Below are positions 31,632 to 40,137 of a stretch of DNA of 64,000 nt, piece after piece. The notes beneath the pieces were generated by a model that was given only the letters and a program-made list of their open reading frames with translations, had not been told where the DNA came from and did no database searches. The DNA lies in contig NZ_JAUSYH010000001.1 of the NCBI RefSeq assembly GCF_030816715.1, positions 2,232,001-2,296,000 of the forward strand, in the 5' to 3' direction. The position numbers were made by a program, and so were the translations under genes. The number at the start of each line of letters is the position of its first letter. Position 1 is the stretch's first letter. Source of the stretch: Streptomyces achromogenes. Lineage in GTDB: Bacteria > Actinomycetota > Actinomycetes > Streptomycetales > Streptomycetaceae.

Positions 31632-32234
31632 ATGAGCCGGCCGCTGCTCTACCTCGACGTCGACGGTCCACTCAATCCGTATGCCGCCAAGCCGTCGAAG
31701 CGACCTGCCGGCTATACGACGATCAGGGCGTCCGTGGGCCGGCCGCGCCCCCTGCGGGTGTGGCTGCACCCGGAGCACGGCGCCGCTCTCCTGCGTCTTC
31801 CCTACGAGCTGTGCTGGGCCACGACCTGGATGGCCGAGGCCAACCGCTGGATCGCCCCCGTCATCGGCCTGCCCGAGCTGCCGTACGTCGACTTCGGCGC
31901 GGTGCTGTTCGCCCACCGGACCGACGGCGTCCACTGGAAGACGGAGACGATCGTCGCGCACGCCGCAGGCCGCCCGTTCGCCTGGGTCGACGACGAGCAG
32001 TCGCCCGCCGACTCGACGTACGTCACCGCCCACCACCCGGGACCGGCCCTGCTCCACCATGTGAACCCGCGCGTGGGTCTGCGGGACGAGGACTTCACGG
32101 CGCTGGCCGCGTTCGCCGCCGGCCTGCCGGCCGGAGGCGGCCCTGTGCCCCGGCGGCCGGCGCCGGGGCCGTCGTCGGCGCCGTCCGACAGCGGCCGAGG
32201 AGAGGAAGGACGTCATGTCCCAGGAGGAACGTGA
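31632..32234 (+). CDS. HAD-like phosphatase (HAD_SAK_2 type)
   Basis: 200 residues. Motif I is LYLDVDGPLNP at 7-17 with the nucleophile Asp9 and Asp11. The spacing WLHPEHGAALLRLP, ATTWMAEAN and GLPELPYVDF matches the HAD domain found in Swiss-army-knife RNA-repair proteins, which in Streptomyces also occurs alone as here. A polynucleotide or small-phosphate phosphatase is plausible; no partner ligase is nearby. The last 40 residues are Pro/Gly-rich and disordered, and the end overlaps the small gene downstream by 20 bases. Confidence 0.72.
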   Translation: MSRPLLYLDVDGPLNPYAAKPSKRPAGYTTIRASVGRPRPLRVWLHPEHGAALLRLPYELCWATTWMAEANRWIAPVIGLPELPYVDFGAVLFAHRTDGVHWKTETIVAHAAGRPFAWVDDEQSPADSTYVTAHHPGPALLHHVNPRVGLRDEDFTALAAFAAGLPAGGGPVPRRPAPGPSSAPSDSGRGEEGRHVPGGT

Positions 32235-32478
32235 CGCCAGGCTGGGCCTCACGGGTCTGACCGGCGCGGAGCGCGAGGCCCGGATACGCCTGCTGACGGA
32301 GCAGCTGCAGCGGGAGGCCGCCGCCGCGAGGGCGGCACTGCGGGCACAGCGGGCGCGGCGGGCCTCCGCGCGCGCGGCCGCCGATACGCCCGCCCCGGCG
32401 CAGGCCGGGGCGGCCGGAACCGACGGCGCCACGAACGCGCCCACGGACACGTGTGCCACGACCCGTCAGGACGAATGA
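32215..32478 (+). CDS. Small coiled-coil protein, unknown function
   Basis: 87 residues starting inside the end of the HAD gene, with AGGAAGG seven bases before the ATG. Residues 17-52 form a highly charged Ala/Arg/Glu helix suited to a coiled coil; the tail is low complexity. No family recognised. Overlap and ribosome site suggest it is translated with the HAD protein. Confidence 0.6.
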   Translation: MSQEERDARLGLTGLTGAEREARIRLLTEQLQREAAAARAALRAQRARRASARAAADTPAPAQAGAAGTDGATNAPTDTCATTRQDE

Positions 32479-32556
32479 GCCGACGACGCCCACGTCCCAG
32501 GCGTCACCGCGCACGCACCGTCGTGGCGGGGCGGCCGCGGGCCGCGACCGCGGTGA

Positions 32557-33546
32557 TCAGTTGTGGCTGTGGAGGATCTCGTTCAGGCCGCCCCAGACCG
32601 CGTTGTTCGGGCGGGCCTCGACCGCGCCGGTGACCGAGTTGCGGCGGAACAGGATGTTCGAGGCGCCGGAGAGCTCGCGGGCCTTGACGATCTGGCCGTC
32701 GGGCATGGTGACGCGGGTGCCCGCGGTGACGTACAGGCCGGCCTCGACGACGCACTCGTCGCCGAGGGCGATGCCGACGCCCGCCTCGGCGCCGATGAGG
32801 CAGCGCTCGCCGATGGAGATGATCACGTTGCCGCCGCCGGACAGCGTGCCCATGGTGGAGGCGCCGCCGCCGATGTCGGAGCCGTCGCCGACGATGACGC
32901 CCGCGGAGATGCGGCCCTCGACCATCGAGGTGCCGAGGGTTCCGGCGTTGAAGTTGACGAAGCCCTCGTGCATGACCGTCGTGCCCTCGGCGAGGTGCGC
33001 GCCGAGGCGGACCCGGTCGGCGTCGGCGATGCGGACGCCCTTCGGGGCGACGTAGTCCGTCATGCGCGGGAACTTGTCGATGGACGTGACCTGGAGGTGC
33101 AGGCCCTCGGCGCGGGCGTTCAGGCGGACCTTCTCGACGTCGTCGACGGCGACCGGGCCGAGCGAGGTCCAGGCGACGTTGGCGAGGTGGCCGAACATGC
33201 CGTCCAGGCTCTGCCCGTGCGGCTTCACCAGCCGGTGGGAGAGCAGGTGCAGACGCAGGTAGACGTCGTGCGCGTCGAGCGGCTTGTCGTCGAGGGAGGC
33301 GATGACCGTGCGGACCGCGACCACCTCGACGCCCCGGCGGGCGTCCGGGCCGATCGCCTTCGCCGCGGCCTCGCCGAGGAGCTCCACGGCCTGGTCGGCG
33401 GAGAGCCGCTCGGTGCCGGACGGGCCGGGCCCGGCGACGAGCGCCGGCGCGGGGAACCAGGTGTCGAGAACAGTGCCGTCGGCGGCGATCGTGGCAAGGC
33501 CGGTGGCCGCGGCGCCGGTGGTGCGAGGAGCAGTGGTGTCGGTCAT
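32557..33546 (-). CDS. dapD: 2,3,4,5-tetrahydropyridine-2,6-dicarboxylate N-succinyltransferase
   Basis: 329 residues, the actinobacterial DapD type. The N-terminal domain is followed by a left-handed parallel beta-helix with hexapeptide repeats from about 170 to 280 ([53 protein letters not shown]). It uses succinyl-CoA in the fourth step of the succinylase lysine/DAP pathway. Start ATG at the divergent border with the HxlR-peroxiredoxin gene. It stands alone, 1 kb from dapA. Confidence 0.93.
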   Translation of the reverse strand: MTDTTAPRTTGAAATGLATIAADGTVLDTWFPAPALVAGPGPSGTERLSADQAVELLGEAAAKAIGPDARRGVEVVAVRTVIASLDDKPLDAHDVYLRLHLLSHRLVKPHGQSLDGMFGHLANVAWTSLGPVAVDDVEKVRLNARAEGLHLQVTSIDKFPRMTDYVAPKGVRIADADRVRLGAHLAEGTTVMHEGFVNFNAGTLGTSMVEGRISAGVIVGDGSDIGGGASTMGTLSGGGNVIISIGERCLIGAEAGVGIALGDECVVEAGLYVTAGTRVTMPDGQIVKARELSGASNILFRRNSVTGAVEARPNNAVWGGLNEILHSHN

Positions 33547-33744
33547 GTGGGCAACCTAACCGGCGGGGGGCCGCGGAGGCCAACCCGCACAGCGGTGTCT
33601 CAGGAGACGGGCCGCGGAACCCCGCCCGCCTGCTGAGTTCCCCGTGGGAACCAACTGTGTCAGCATGGCGCTCCGGCCTCCGCGCGAGGCCGGGAGCAGC
33701 CGCGGGAGGCCGGTGCCGGCCGGGAGAGGGAGGGCAGGACACAC

Positions 33745-34629
33745 ATGGCGCGCAGGACGAGTCTGGAGGACTCCGGCTGCGCCATCGCGCAGTCCCTGGA
33801 CGTCGTCGGGGACTGGTGGACCCTGCTGATCGTCCGGGACACCGCGCGCGGTGTGCACCGGTTCGACGAGCTCCAGCGCGAACTCGGCCTGTCCCGCAAG
33901 GTGTTGACGGAGCGGCTGCGACTGCTGGTCGAGGCGGACGTGCTCACCCGGGTGCCGTACCAGGAGCGCCCGCCGCGGTACGAGTACCGACTCACCCCGC
34001 GCGGCCGGGCCCTGCTGCCGGTCCTGGTCGCCCTCCAGGACTGGGGCGACACCTGGATCCTCGGCGACGGCAGTGCCACGGCCACGGCCGAGGAGGCGTC
34101 CGCCGAGGCACGGCGTGTGCACGCCCTCGTGGGCGCCCGGCTTCCCGCGCTCCGGCTGGTCGACGACCGGGGGACCCCGCGCGATCCCGTGTCCGACGAC
34201 GCCTCCTGCACCGTTCTGTACTGCTTTCCCGGCGCCTACGCCCGCGCGGACGGTTATCCGCCGGGCTGGACCGACATCCCGGGCACGTCGGGCTGCACCC
34301 TGGAGTCGTCCACGTTCCGCGACCGTCTGGCCGGGTTCCGCGCGGCGGGCGCCGCGGTGCACGGGGTCTCCACCCAACGTCCGGACGAGCAGCGGGCGTT
34401 CGCCGAGAAGGAGCGGCTCGGCTTCCCGCTCCTCTCGGACGCGGACCTGACGCTGATCAGCGCCCTGCGCCTGCCGACGTTCCGGGCCGCCGGGACGAGC
34501 CGGCTGAAGCGGCTGACGCTGATCGTCGACCGGGAACGCGTCGTGCGCCATGTGCAGTACCCGGTCACGGACATCGCGGGCAGCGTGACGGCGGCCCTGG
34601 ACGCCGCGCGCGACCTCGGCGCCCGCTGA
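33745..34629 (+). CDS. HxlR-type winged-helix regulator fused to a peroxiredoxin-like domain
   Basis: 294 residues with two domains. Residues 8-105 are an HxlR/MarR-like winged helix with the family cysteine Cys12 (SGCAIAQSLDVVGDWWTLLI). After a linker, residues about 130-290 are an AhpC/TSA (BCP-like) redoxin: Cys160 in YCFPGAY and a peroxidatic-type Cys184 in TSGCTLESSTFRD, then HGVSTQ and FPLLSDADL. A DNA-binding domain carrying its own peroxide-reacting domain suggests a redox-sensing regulator, though the enzyme activity may simply be attached. AGGGAGGGC precedes the ATG. It is divergent from dapD; the target genes are not evident. Confidence 0.85.
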   Translation: MARRTSLEDSGCAIAQSLDVVGDWWTLLIVRDTARGVHRFDELQRELGLSRKVLTERLRLLVEADVLTRVPYQERPPRYEYRLTPRGRALLPVLVALQDWGDTWILGDGSATATAEEASAEARRVHALVGARLPALRLVDDRGTPRDPVSDDASCTVLYCFPGAYARADGYPPGWTDIPGTSGCTLESSTFRDRLAGFRAAGAAVHGVSTQRPDEQRAFAEKERLGFPLLSDADLTLISALRLPTFRAAGTSRLKRLTLIVDRERVVRHVQYPVTDIAGSVTAALDAARDLGAR

Positions 34630-34690
34630 CGACGCGCCGGGCGCACCGCCCCGCCGGGACCGGGCGGCACTCGGCGGGAGGTGACGGCGG

Positions 34691-35254
34691 TCAGCGGCCT
34701 GCGGTGCCCGGACGTGCGGGGGCGAGCAGCCGGGCCAGGGCCTCGCGGGTGTACTCCTCGTCGTAGGGGGCGTCCGTCAGCAGCACCTGGAGGCAGATGC
34801 CGTCCATCAGGGCGACCAGGGCCCGCGCGGTGCGGGCGTCGGTGCGGCGGGCGAGGAGGGCGGCGAGGTCCTCGGCCCACTCCGCGGCGACGGGGCGCAG
34901 CGCCGGGCGGCGCAGGGCGGCCAGGTAGAGCTCGTACTCCAGCTCGACGCCGGTGCGGTCGCCGGCCAGCCACTCGCCGAGCAGTTGGGCCAGTTCCGCC
35001 GGCAGGTCGACGCGGGCGTCCGTCAGTCCGCCGTGCGCCGCGACCGCTTTGGCGAAGCCCTCGCTGGCCTGCCGCAGAGCAGCGGTCATCAGCTCGTCGA
35101 GGGTGGCGAAGTGGTACGTGGTGGAGCCGAGCGGGACGTCGGCCTCGGCCGCGACCGAGCGGTGGCTCAGTCCGGCCAGCCCCTTCGCCCCGACGACCCG
35201 GATCGCCGCGTCGATGATCCGCTGGCGCCGCTCGGGATCGTAGCGGCGGGCCAT
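34691..35254 (-). CDS. TetR family regulator of the SMR efflux gene
   Basis: 187 residues. The helix-turn-helix is at about 26-52 (SHRSVAAEADVPLGSTTYHF). The C-terminal part (ALVALMDGICLQVLLTDAPYDEEY) matches the group that controls small multidrug pumps. Its start overlaps the SMR stop by one base (TGATG), so the two are one transcription unit; the double dyad before the SMR gene is the obvious target. Confidence 0.88.
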   Translation of the reverse strand: MARRYDPERRQRIIDAAIRVVGAKGLAGLSHRSVAAEADVPLGSTTYHFATLDELMTAALRQASEGFAKAVAAHGGLTDARVDLPAELAQLLGEWLAGDRTGVELEYELYLAALRRPALRPVAAEWAEDLAALLARRTDARTARALVALMDGICLQVLLTDAPYDEEYTREALARLLAPARPGTAGR

Positions 35255-35574
35255 CAGTGCGCACCGCCCAGGTTCAGCAGGACCACTCCCCCGACGATCA
35301 GCAGAACTCCCGCGATCTTGACGGGTGTCAGGGCCTCCCCGAACAGGACGAGCCCGATGAGGGCGATGGCCGCGGTGCCGGCCCCGGCCCAGATCGCGTA
35401 GGCGGTGCCGATCCCGACGGTCTTGAGCGTCTGCGCGAGGAGGAGGAAGGAGAGCACATAGCCGACGGCCGTCAGCAGCGCGGGCCAGAGCTTGCTGAAG
35501 CCTTCGCTGTACTTCATGGCCGTCGTCGCGGCCACCTCGGCGGCGATGGCGCCGGCGAGTGTCAGGTATCCCAT
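35254..35574 (-). CDS. SMR family multidrug efflux protein (EmrE/QacE-like)
   Basis: 106 residues and four transmembrane helices. The essential membrane glutamate is Glu13 (AGAIAAEVAAT), and the sequence KYSEGFSKLWP and YAIWAGAGTA are family hallmarks. It forms dimers that exchange protons for cationic lipophilic drugs. The start codon touches the operator dyad and no ribosome site fits, so the mRNA is probably leaderless. First gene of an operon with its TetR repressor. Confidence 0.92.
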   Translation of the reverse strand: MGYLTLAGAIAAEVAATTAMKYSEGFSKLWPALLTAVGYVLSFLLLAQTLKTVGIGTAYAIWAGAGTAAIALIGLVLFGEALTPVKIAGVLLIVGGVVLLNLGGAH

Positions 35575-35613
35575 GTGTACGAGCGTACACAGTGATGCGT
35601 ACGGACGTACACA
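35574..35613. promoter_or_regulatory. Double TetR operator before the SMR-TetR operon
   Basis: Site 1 is a perfect dyad TGTGTACG-AG-CGTACACA (35574-35591). Site 2 is TGCGTACG-GA-CGTACACA (35596-35613), one mismatch. Centres are 22 bases apart, two helical turns on one face. Site 1 ends at the SMR start codon. Confidence 0.72.
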
Positions 35614-35870
35614 TGGAGCCTCTCCCCTGTTCCCACCGACACCGACCCCCCTCCCGCAGGGGCGCGCACCCGTCGTCGTCGAACACCCGCCCCCGCGCAC
35701 ATCGGCGCGCCCGCCCCGTTCCCGTCGGCACCCGCCCCGCACACATGGGCACGCACCCACGCGTACGCCCCGGTACGCACAACGGCAGGCATCGGCACAC
35801 ATCGGCACGCACAACGGCACACACCGGCACACCGGATGCCCGCCGCTCGCGCCCAAGTGACGGGAGATTC
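35614..35870. other. Gene-free low-complexity stretch
   Basis: Between the TetR operators and the AbfB promoter. It is C-rich with irregular CGGCACACA and ACGGCAC repeats. Open frames here have no ribosome site or credible protein. No hairpin terminator seen. Confidence 0.6.
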
Positions 35871-35892
35871 GAAAGCGTTATGGAAAGCGCTC
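35871..35892. promoter_or_regulatory. Pair of AAAGCG-type half-sites before the AbfB gene
   Basis: AAAGCGTT at 35872-35879 and AAAGCGCT at 35884-35891, 12 bases apart, related to the LacI-type AAGCGCTT core seen at the pectin genes. They lie about 95 bases before the AbfB start. Confidence 0.4.
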
Positions 35893-35986
35893 GCCCAAAC
35901 GGATGAACGCGAGCCACAGCTTCCACTACTGTTTCACCGTTCACACACCGGCTCTTGCAGCCGGGACGCCGCTGGAGGAACAGCGC

Positions 35987-36826
35987 ATGCCAGAAGACAA
36001 GTCCCGGTCGTCCCAGGAGCAGCCCTGGGAGAACGGCTGGGCCCCGGACACCTCCCGGGCCCCCGGAACACGACGCCTGTGGTTTGCCGGCGGCCTCGCC
36101 GTCGCCACCGTGCTGGCGTGCGTGACCGCGATCGCCTTGAACGACAGGCCCGTTGAGCAGAAGTCCGAGGCCGGCCGGCAGCAGACGCTGTCGGACGACG
36201 AGACGGCCGGCGGTCTCATCTCCTTCGCCACGCCCTCCAGCGGATCCCCGACGCCCACGGGTAAGCAGCACCTGTCCACCTCCCCCTCCCCGTCGGCGTC
36301 GTCGGAGCCGTCCTCCTCCCCCCGCCCGCAGGGCAGTTCGTCGCCGGGCGTCTCGACCGCTCCCTCGGCGCACGCGCCCGGGAAGCCGTCCAAGCCGCCG
36401 GCCTCCGGTGACGAACGGTCGGTGCAGGCGGTCAACTACCCCGATCGCTACTGGCATGTGAGCGACTCGCTGGTGAAGCTCGACGCGCCGCGTGGCTCGG
36501 AGTCCCGCGAGGACTCCACCTTCCACGTGGTGAGCGGGCTGTACGACAGCTCCTGCGTCTCGTTCTCGACGCACGACGGCCGCTACCTGCGCCACCGGAA
36601 CTTCCTCCTGCGCGCCGAATACAACGACGGCTCCTCGCTGTTCCGGCAGGACGCCACCTTCTGCCCCGGGTACTCGGGGTATTCGGGCGCGGTGCTGTTC
36701 CAGTCGGTGAACTACCCCAACTACGCGCTGCGTCACAAGGACTTCCAGCTGCGCCTGGACCCGTACGGCTACAACACGACGAACCGGACGGACTTCGCGT
36801 TCCGGCTCGCGGGCCCGCTGGGCTGA
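35987..36826 (+). CDS. Membrane-anchored AbfB (CBM42-like) arabinose-binding protein
   Basis: 279 residues from the ATG with GGAGGAA seven bases upstream. Layout: a cytoplasmic tail of about 28 residues, one transmembrane segment (LWFAGGLAVATVLACVTAIAL, about 29-49), a Ser/Pro-rich linker to about 145, then an AbfB beta-trefoil from about 150 (AVNYPDRYWHVSD, DGRYLRHRNFLLR, NYALRHKDFQLRL). AbfB domains bind arabinofuranose side chains, usually attached to arabinofuranosidases; here no catalytic domain exists, so it probably displays an arabinan-binding module outside the cell. AAGCG-type sites upstream and an 18-kb-away pectin locus suggest shared sugar control. A 54-base perfect palindrome follows the stop. 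Confidence 0.82.
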   Translation: MPEDKSRSSQEQPWENGWAPDTSRAPGTRRLWFAGGLAVATVLACVTAIALNDRPVEQKSEAGRQQTLSDDETAGGLISFATPSSGSPTPTGKQHLSTSPSPSASSEPSSSPRPQGSSSPGVSTAPSAHAPGKPSKPPASGDERSVQAVNYPDRYWHVSDSLVKLDAPRGSESREDSTFHVVSGLYDSSCVSFSTHDGRYLRHRNFLLRAEYNDGSSLFRQDATFCPGYSGYSGAVLFQSVNYPNYALRHKDFQLRLDPYGYNTTNRTDFAFRLAGPLG

Positions 36827-36866
36827 GCCCCACCGACCCGCCGAGTCACCGAACCACCGACTCACC

Positions 36867-36920
36867 CGCACAGGAAAGCGGCGGCACCCCCGGCCGGGGG
36901 TGCCGCCGCTTTCCTGTGCG
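36867..36920. terminator. Bidirectional terminator between AbfB and sufT
   Basis: A 54-base perfect palindrome (27-base arms, centre GGCC) between converging genes, extremely stable as RNA in both directions. Confidence 0.88.
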
Positions 36921-36951
36921 GTGCGCGTTGCTCGGTGCGCGGGGACGGCTC

Positions 36952-37284
36952 TCAGACGTTGAAGCCGAGCGCGCGCAGCTGCTCGCGGCCGTCGTCCGTG
37001 ATCTTGTCCGGGCCCCACGGCGGCATCCAGACCCAGTTGATGCGCAACTCGTTGACGATGCCGTCCGTGGCGGACTTGGCCTGGTCCTCGATCACGTCCG
37101 TCAGCGGGCAGGCCGCCGAGGTCAGGGTCATGTCGATCGTCGCGATGTTCGCGTCGTCGATGTGGATGCCGTAGATGAGTCCGAGGTTGACGACGTCGAT
37201 GCCCAGTTCCGGGTCGACGACGTCGTACAGGGCCTCGCGGACCTCCTCCTCGGAGGCCGGTTTCATCTCCAGGGTCTCGCTCAT
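36952..37284 (-). CDS. sufT: SufT/DUF59 (MIP18-like) iron-sulfur assembly protein
   Basis: 110 residues. DUF59 signatures are DVVDPELGIDVVNLGLIY at 21-38 and the conserved cysteine in TSAACPLTD near 59. It helps Fe-S protein maturation. Last gene of the suf operon; its ATG overlaps the sufU stop by four bases (ATGA). Confidence 0.9.
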   Translation of the reverse strand: MSETLEMKPASEEEVREALYDVVDPELGIDVVNLGLIYGIHIDDANIATIDMTLTSAACPLTDVIEDQAKSATDGIVNELRINWVWMPPWGPDKITDDGREQLRALGFNV

Positions 37285-37751
37285 GCCGTCTTCCTTTCGA
37301 CGTCGGCGTCGGCGCCCAGCGCCTGGGCCGTCGCGTCCTTCCACGCCATCCAGCTGAGGAGGGCGCACTTGACCCGGGCCGGGTACTTGGAGACGCCGGC
37401 GAACGCGACCGCGTCCTCCAGCACCTCCTCCATGGCGTCGTCGGGCTCGATCTTCCCCTTGGACTGCATCAGCTCCAGGAACGTCTCCTGGATCTTCTGC
37501 GCGTCGGTCAGGTCCTTGCCGACCAGCAGGTCGTTCAGTACGGACGCGCTGGCCTGGCTGATGGAACAGCCCTGGCCCTCGTAACTGACGTCCTCGATCC
37601 TCGTGCCGTCGTACTTCACCCGCAGGGTGATCTCGTCGCCGCACGTCGGGTTCACGTGGTGCACCTCGGCGTCGCCATCGCGCAGACCACGCCCGTGCGG
37701 GTGCTTGTAGTGGTCCAGGATGACGTCCTGGTACATCGAGTCCAGCTTCAT
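37281..37751 (-). CDS. sufU: SufU Fe-S assembly sulfurtransferase
   Basis: 156 residues. The zinc/sulfur-transfer residues are Cys37 and Asp39 (NPTCGDE), Cys62 (GQGCSIS) and Cys129 (VKCALL), the Gram-positive SufU set. SufU takes persulfide sulfur from SufS through a zinc-ligand swap, which fits the absence of sufE here. It follows sufS by 19 bases and overlaps sufT. Confidence 0.93.
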   Translation of the reverse strand: MKLDSMYQDVILDHYKHPHGRGLRDGDAEVHHVNPTCGDEITLRVKYDGTRIEDVSYEGQGCSISQASASVLNDLLVGKDLTDAQKIQETFLELMQSKGKIEPDDAMEEVLEDAVAFAGVSKYPARVKCALLSWMAWKDATAQALGADADVERKTA

Positions 37752-37770
37752 GCGCTCGCTCGCCAACCCC

Positions 37771-39027
37771 TCAGCCGAAGAAGTTCCGTACGTGCTCCAG
37801 ACCGTCGACCAGGGCGTCGATCTCGGCCGTCGTGGAGTACAGATAGAACGACGCTCGCGTGGTCGCGGGAATTCCGTAGCGCAGGCAGACGGGACGGGCG
37901 CAGTGGTGGCCCACCCGGACCGCGATGCCCTGCTCGTCGAGCACCTGGCCCACGTCGTGCGGGTGGATGTCGCCGAGCGTGAAGGAGATCGCCGCACCCC
38001 GGTCCTCGGCCGTCGTCGGGCCGATGATCCGCAGGTCGGGGACCTCGCCGAGCCTGCGCACCGCGTACTCGGTGAGCGCGTGCTCGTGGGCGAGGATCTT
38101 GTCCATGCCGATCGCGGACAGGTAGTCGATGGCCGCGCCCAGACCGACCGCCTGAGCGATCGGCGGGGTGCCCGCCTCGAACTTGTGGGGCGCCGGGGCG
38201 TACGTCGACGAGTGCATCGACACGGTCTCGATCATCTCGCCGCCCCCGAGGAACGGCGGCAGGTCCTCGAGCAGCTCCTGGCGGCCCCAGAGGACGCCGA
38301 TGCCGGTCGGGCCGCACATCTTGTGGCCGGTGAAGGCCACGAAGTCGGCCTGGAGGGCCTGCACGTCCATCGGCATGTGCGGCGCGGCCTGCGAGGCGTC
38401 GATGCACACCAGCGCGCCGACCTCCTGCGCGCGGCGCACTATCGCCTCGACGGGGTTGACCGTGCCGAGGATGTTCGACACCAGCACGAAGGAGACGATC
38501 TTCGTCTTCTCGGTGATGATCTCGTCGATGTTGGAGAGGTCGAGCCGGCCGTCGTCGGTCAGGCCGAACCACTTCAGCTTCGCGCCCGTGCGCTGCGCCA
38601 GCAGCTGCCACGGCACGATGTTGGAGTGGTGCTCCATCTCGGTGATGACGATCTCGGTCTCGTGGTCGACCCGGTAGGGCTCGTCGGCCCAGCCGAGCAT
38701 GTTGGCCACGAGGTTGAGCGACTCGGAGGCGTTCTTGGTGAAGATCACCTCGTCGCGGCTCGGCGCGTTCACGAACGCGGCGACCTTGTCGCGCGCGCCC
38801 TCGTACAGCGCCGTGGCCTCCTCGGCGAGCACATGCACACCGCGGTGGACGTTGGCGTTGTAGCGCTCGTAGTAGTCACTGAGAGCGTCCAGCACCTGGC
38901 GCGGCTTCTGCGAGGTCGCCGCGTTGTCCAGGTACACGAGCTTCTTGCCGTCGTGGATCTGTCGATCCAGGATGGGGAAGTCCTTGCGGATCGCCTCGAC
39001 GTCGAGGAGGCCCGGCAGCTGTGTCAC
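37771..39027 (-). CDS. sufS: Cysteine desulfurase SufS
   Basis: 418 residues, group II. The PLP lysine is Lys236 (FTGHKMCGPTG) and the persulfide cysteine Cys376 (VGHHCARP). It removes sulfur from cysteine for Fe-S cluster synthesis with SufU. The GTG start overlaps the sufC stop by four bases (GTGA), so position and frame are secure. Confidence 0.95.
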   Translation of the reverse strand: MTQLPGLLDVEAIRKDFPILDRQIHDGKKLVYLDNAATSQKPRQVLDALSDYYERYNANVHRGVHVLAEEATALYEGARDKVAAFVNAPSRDEVIFTKNASESLNLVANMLGWADEPYRVDHETEIVITEMEHHSNIVPWQLLAQRTGAKLKWFGLTDDGRLDLSNIDEIITEKTKIVSFVLVSNILGTVNPVEAIVRRAQEVGALVCIDASQAAPHMPMDVQALQADFVAFTGHKMCGPTGIGVLWGRQELLEDLPPFLGGGEMIETVSMHSSTYAPAPHKFEAGTPPIAQAVGLGAAIDYLSAIGMDKILAHEHALTEYAVRRLGEVPDLRIIGPTTAEDRGAAISFTLGDIHPHDVGQVLDEQGIAVRVGHHCARPVCLRYGIPATTRASFYLYSTTAEIDALVDGLEHVRNFFG

Positions 39028-39809
39028 GCGGATACGCCACCCTTCGTGTCGACTTCGTCCTGCTTCGCGTACGCCTCGTAGCCCTCGTTCTCCAGCTTGT
39101 CGGCGAGCTCGGCGCCACCGGACTCGACGATGCGGCCGCCCGAGAAGACGTGGACGAAGTCGGGCTTGATGTAGCGCAGGATGCGCGTGTAGTGCGTGAT
39201 CAGCAGGGTGCCGACCTCGCCGGTCTCGCGGACGCGGTTGACGCCCTCGGAGACGATGCGCAGCGCGTCGACGTCCAGTCCGGAGTCCGTCTCGTCGAGG
39301 ATCGCGACCTTCGGCCGGAGCAGCTCCAGCTGGAGGATCTCGTGGCGCTTCTTCTCACCGCCGGAGAAGCCCTCGTTGACGTTGCGCTCGGCGAAGGAGG
39401 TGTCCATGTGGAGGCGCTGCATGGCCTCCTTGACCTCCTTGACCCACAGGCGGAGCTTGGGGGCCTCGCCGCGGATCGCGGTGGCGGAGGTGCGCAGGAA
39501 GTTCGACACGGAGACACCGGGGACCTCGACCGGGTACTGCATCGCGAGGAACAGGCCGGCGCGGGCGCGCTCGTCGACGGACATCTCCAGGACGTCCTCG
39601 CCGTCGAGGGTGACGGTGCCGCCGGTGATCGTGTACTTCGGGTGACCCGCGAGCGAGTAGGCGAGCGTCGACTTGCCGGAGCCGTTGGGGCCCATGATGG
39701 CGTGCGTCTCGCCCTGCTTCACGGTGAGGTCGACGCCCTTGAGGATCTCCTTCGTGGCGTTGTCGGCCTCGACGGTGACGTGCAGGTCTCGGATTTCAAG
39801 CGTTGCCAT
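39024..39809 (-). CDS. sufC: SufC ATPase
   Basis: 261 residues, an ABC-type ATPase that works in the cytosol with SufB and SufD. Walker A is GPNGSGKST (about 39-47), the signature is FSGGEKKR (near 149) and Walker B follows at AILDETDSGLD. Energy from ATP rearranges the SufBC2D scaffold. Seven bases separate it from the Rieske-type gene upstream. Confidence 0.95.
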   Translation of the reverse strand: MATLEIRDLHVTVEADNATKEILKGVDLTVKQGETHAIMGPNGSGKSTLAYSLAGHPKYTITGGTVTLDGEDVLEMSVDERARAGLFLAMQYPVEVPGVSVSNFLRTSATAIRGEAPKLRLWVKEVKEAMQRLHMDTSFAERNVNEGFSGGEKKRHEILQLELLRPKVAILDETDSGLDVDALRIVSEGVNRVRETGEVGTLLITHYTRILRYIKPDFVHVFSGGRIVESGGAELADKLENEGYEAYAKQDEVDTKGGVSA

Positions 39810-39816
39810 GGGTGCC

Positions 39817-40137
39817 TCAGGACTCCTGGGTGAGGGAGACGAGCACGTCGTCCCCTTCGATCTTTACGGGGTATACGGGGACGGGGCGCGTCGCGGGAAG
39901 GCCGGACGGCTTGCCGGTGCGCAGGTCGAACGAGGAACCGTGCAGCCAGCACTCGATCTGACAGTCCTCCACCTCGCCCTCGGAGAGCGAGACGTTCGCG
40001 TGGGAGCAGATGTCGTAGATCGCGAACACCTCCCCCTCGGTGCGGACGACCGAGACCGGCGTGCCGTCGAGCTCCACCCGTTTCGGGGTGTCGTCCTCCA
40101 GCTCGCTCAGTCCGCAGGCGCGTACGAAGGCCGTCAT
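39817..40137 (-). CDS. Rieske-type ferredoxin in the suf operon
   Basis: 106 residues. The [2Fe-2S] ligands are Cys44/His46 (DICSHA) and Cys63/His66 (ECWLHG). Its fixed place between sufD and sufC in actinobacteria suggests an electron donor to cluster assembly rather than an oxygenase partner; no oxygenase gene is nearby. The start overlaps the sufD stop by one base. Confidence 0.92.
   Translation of the reverse strand: MTAFVRACGLSELEDDTPKRVELDGTPVSVVRTEGEVFAIYDICSHANVSLSEGEVEDCQIECWLHGSSFDLRTGKPSGLPATRPVPVYPVKIEGDDVLVSLTQES

Noticed and set aside
34691..37018. A 775-residue frame ending in the TetR gene
   Set aside because: The upstream part crosses the SMR gene, its operators and the AbfB gene in a shadow frame; only the TetR part is real.
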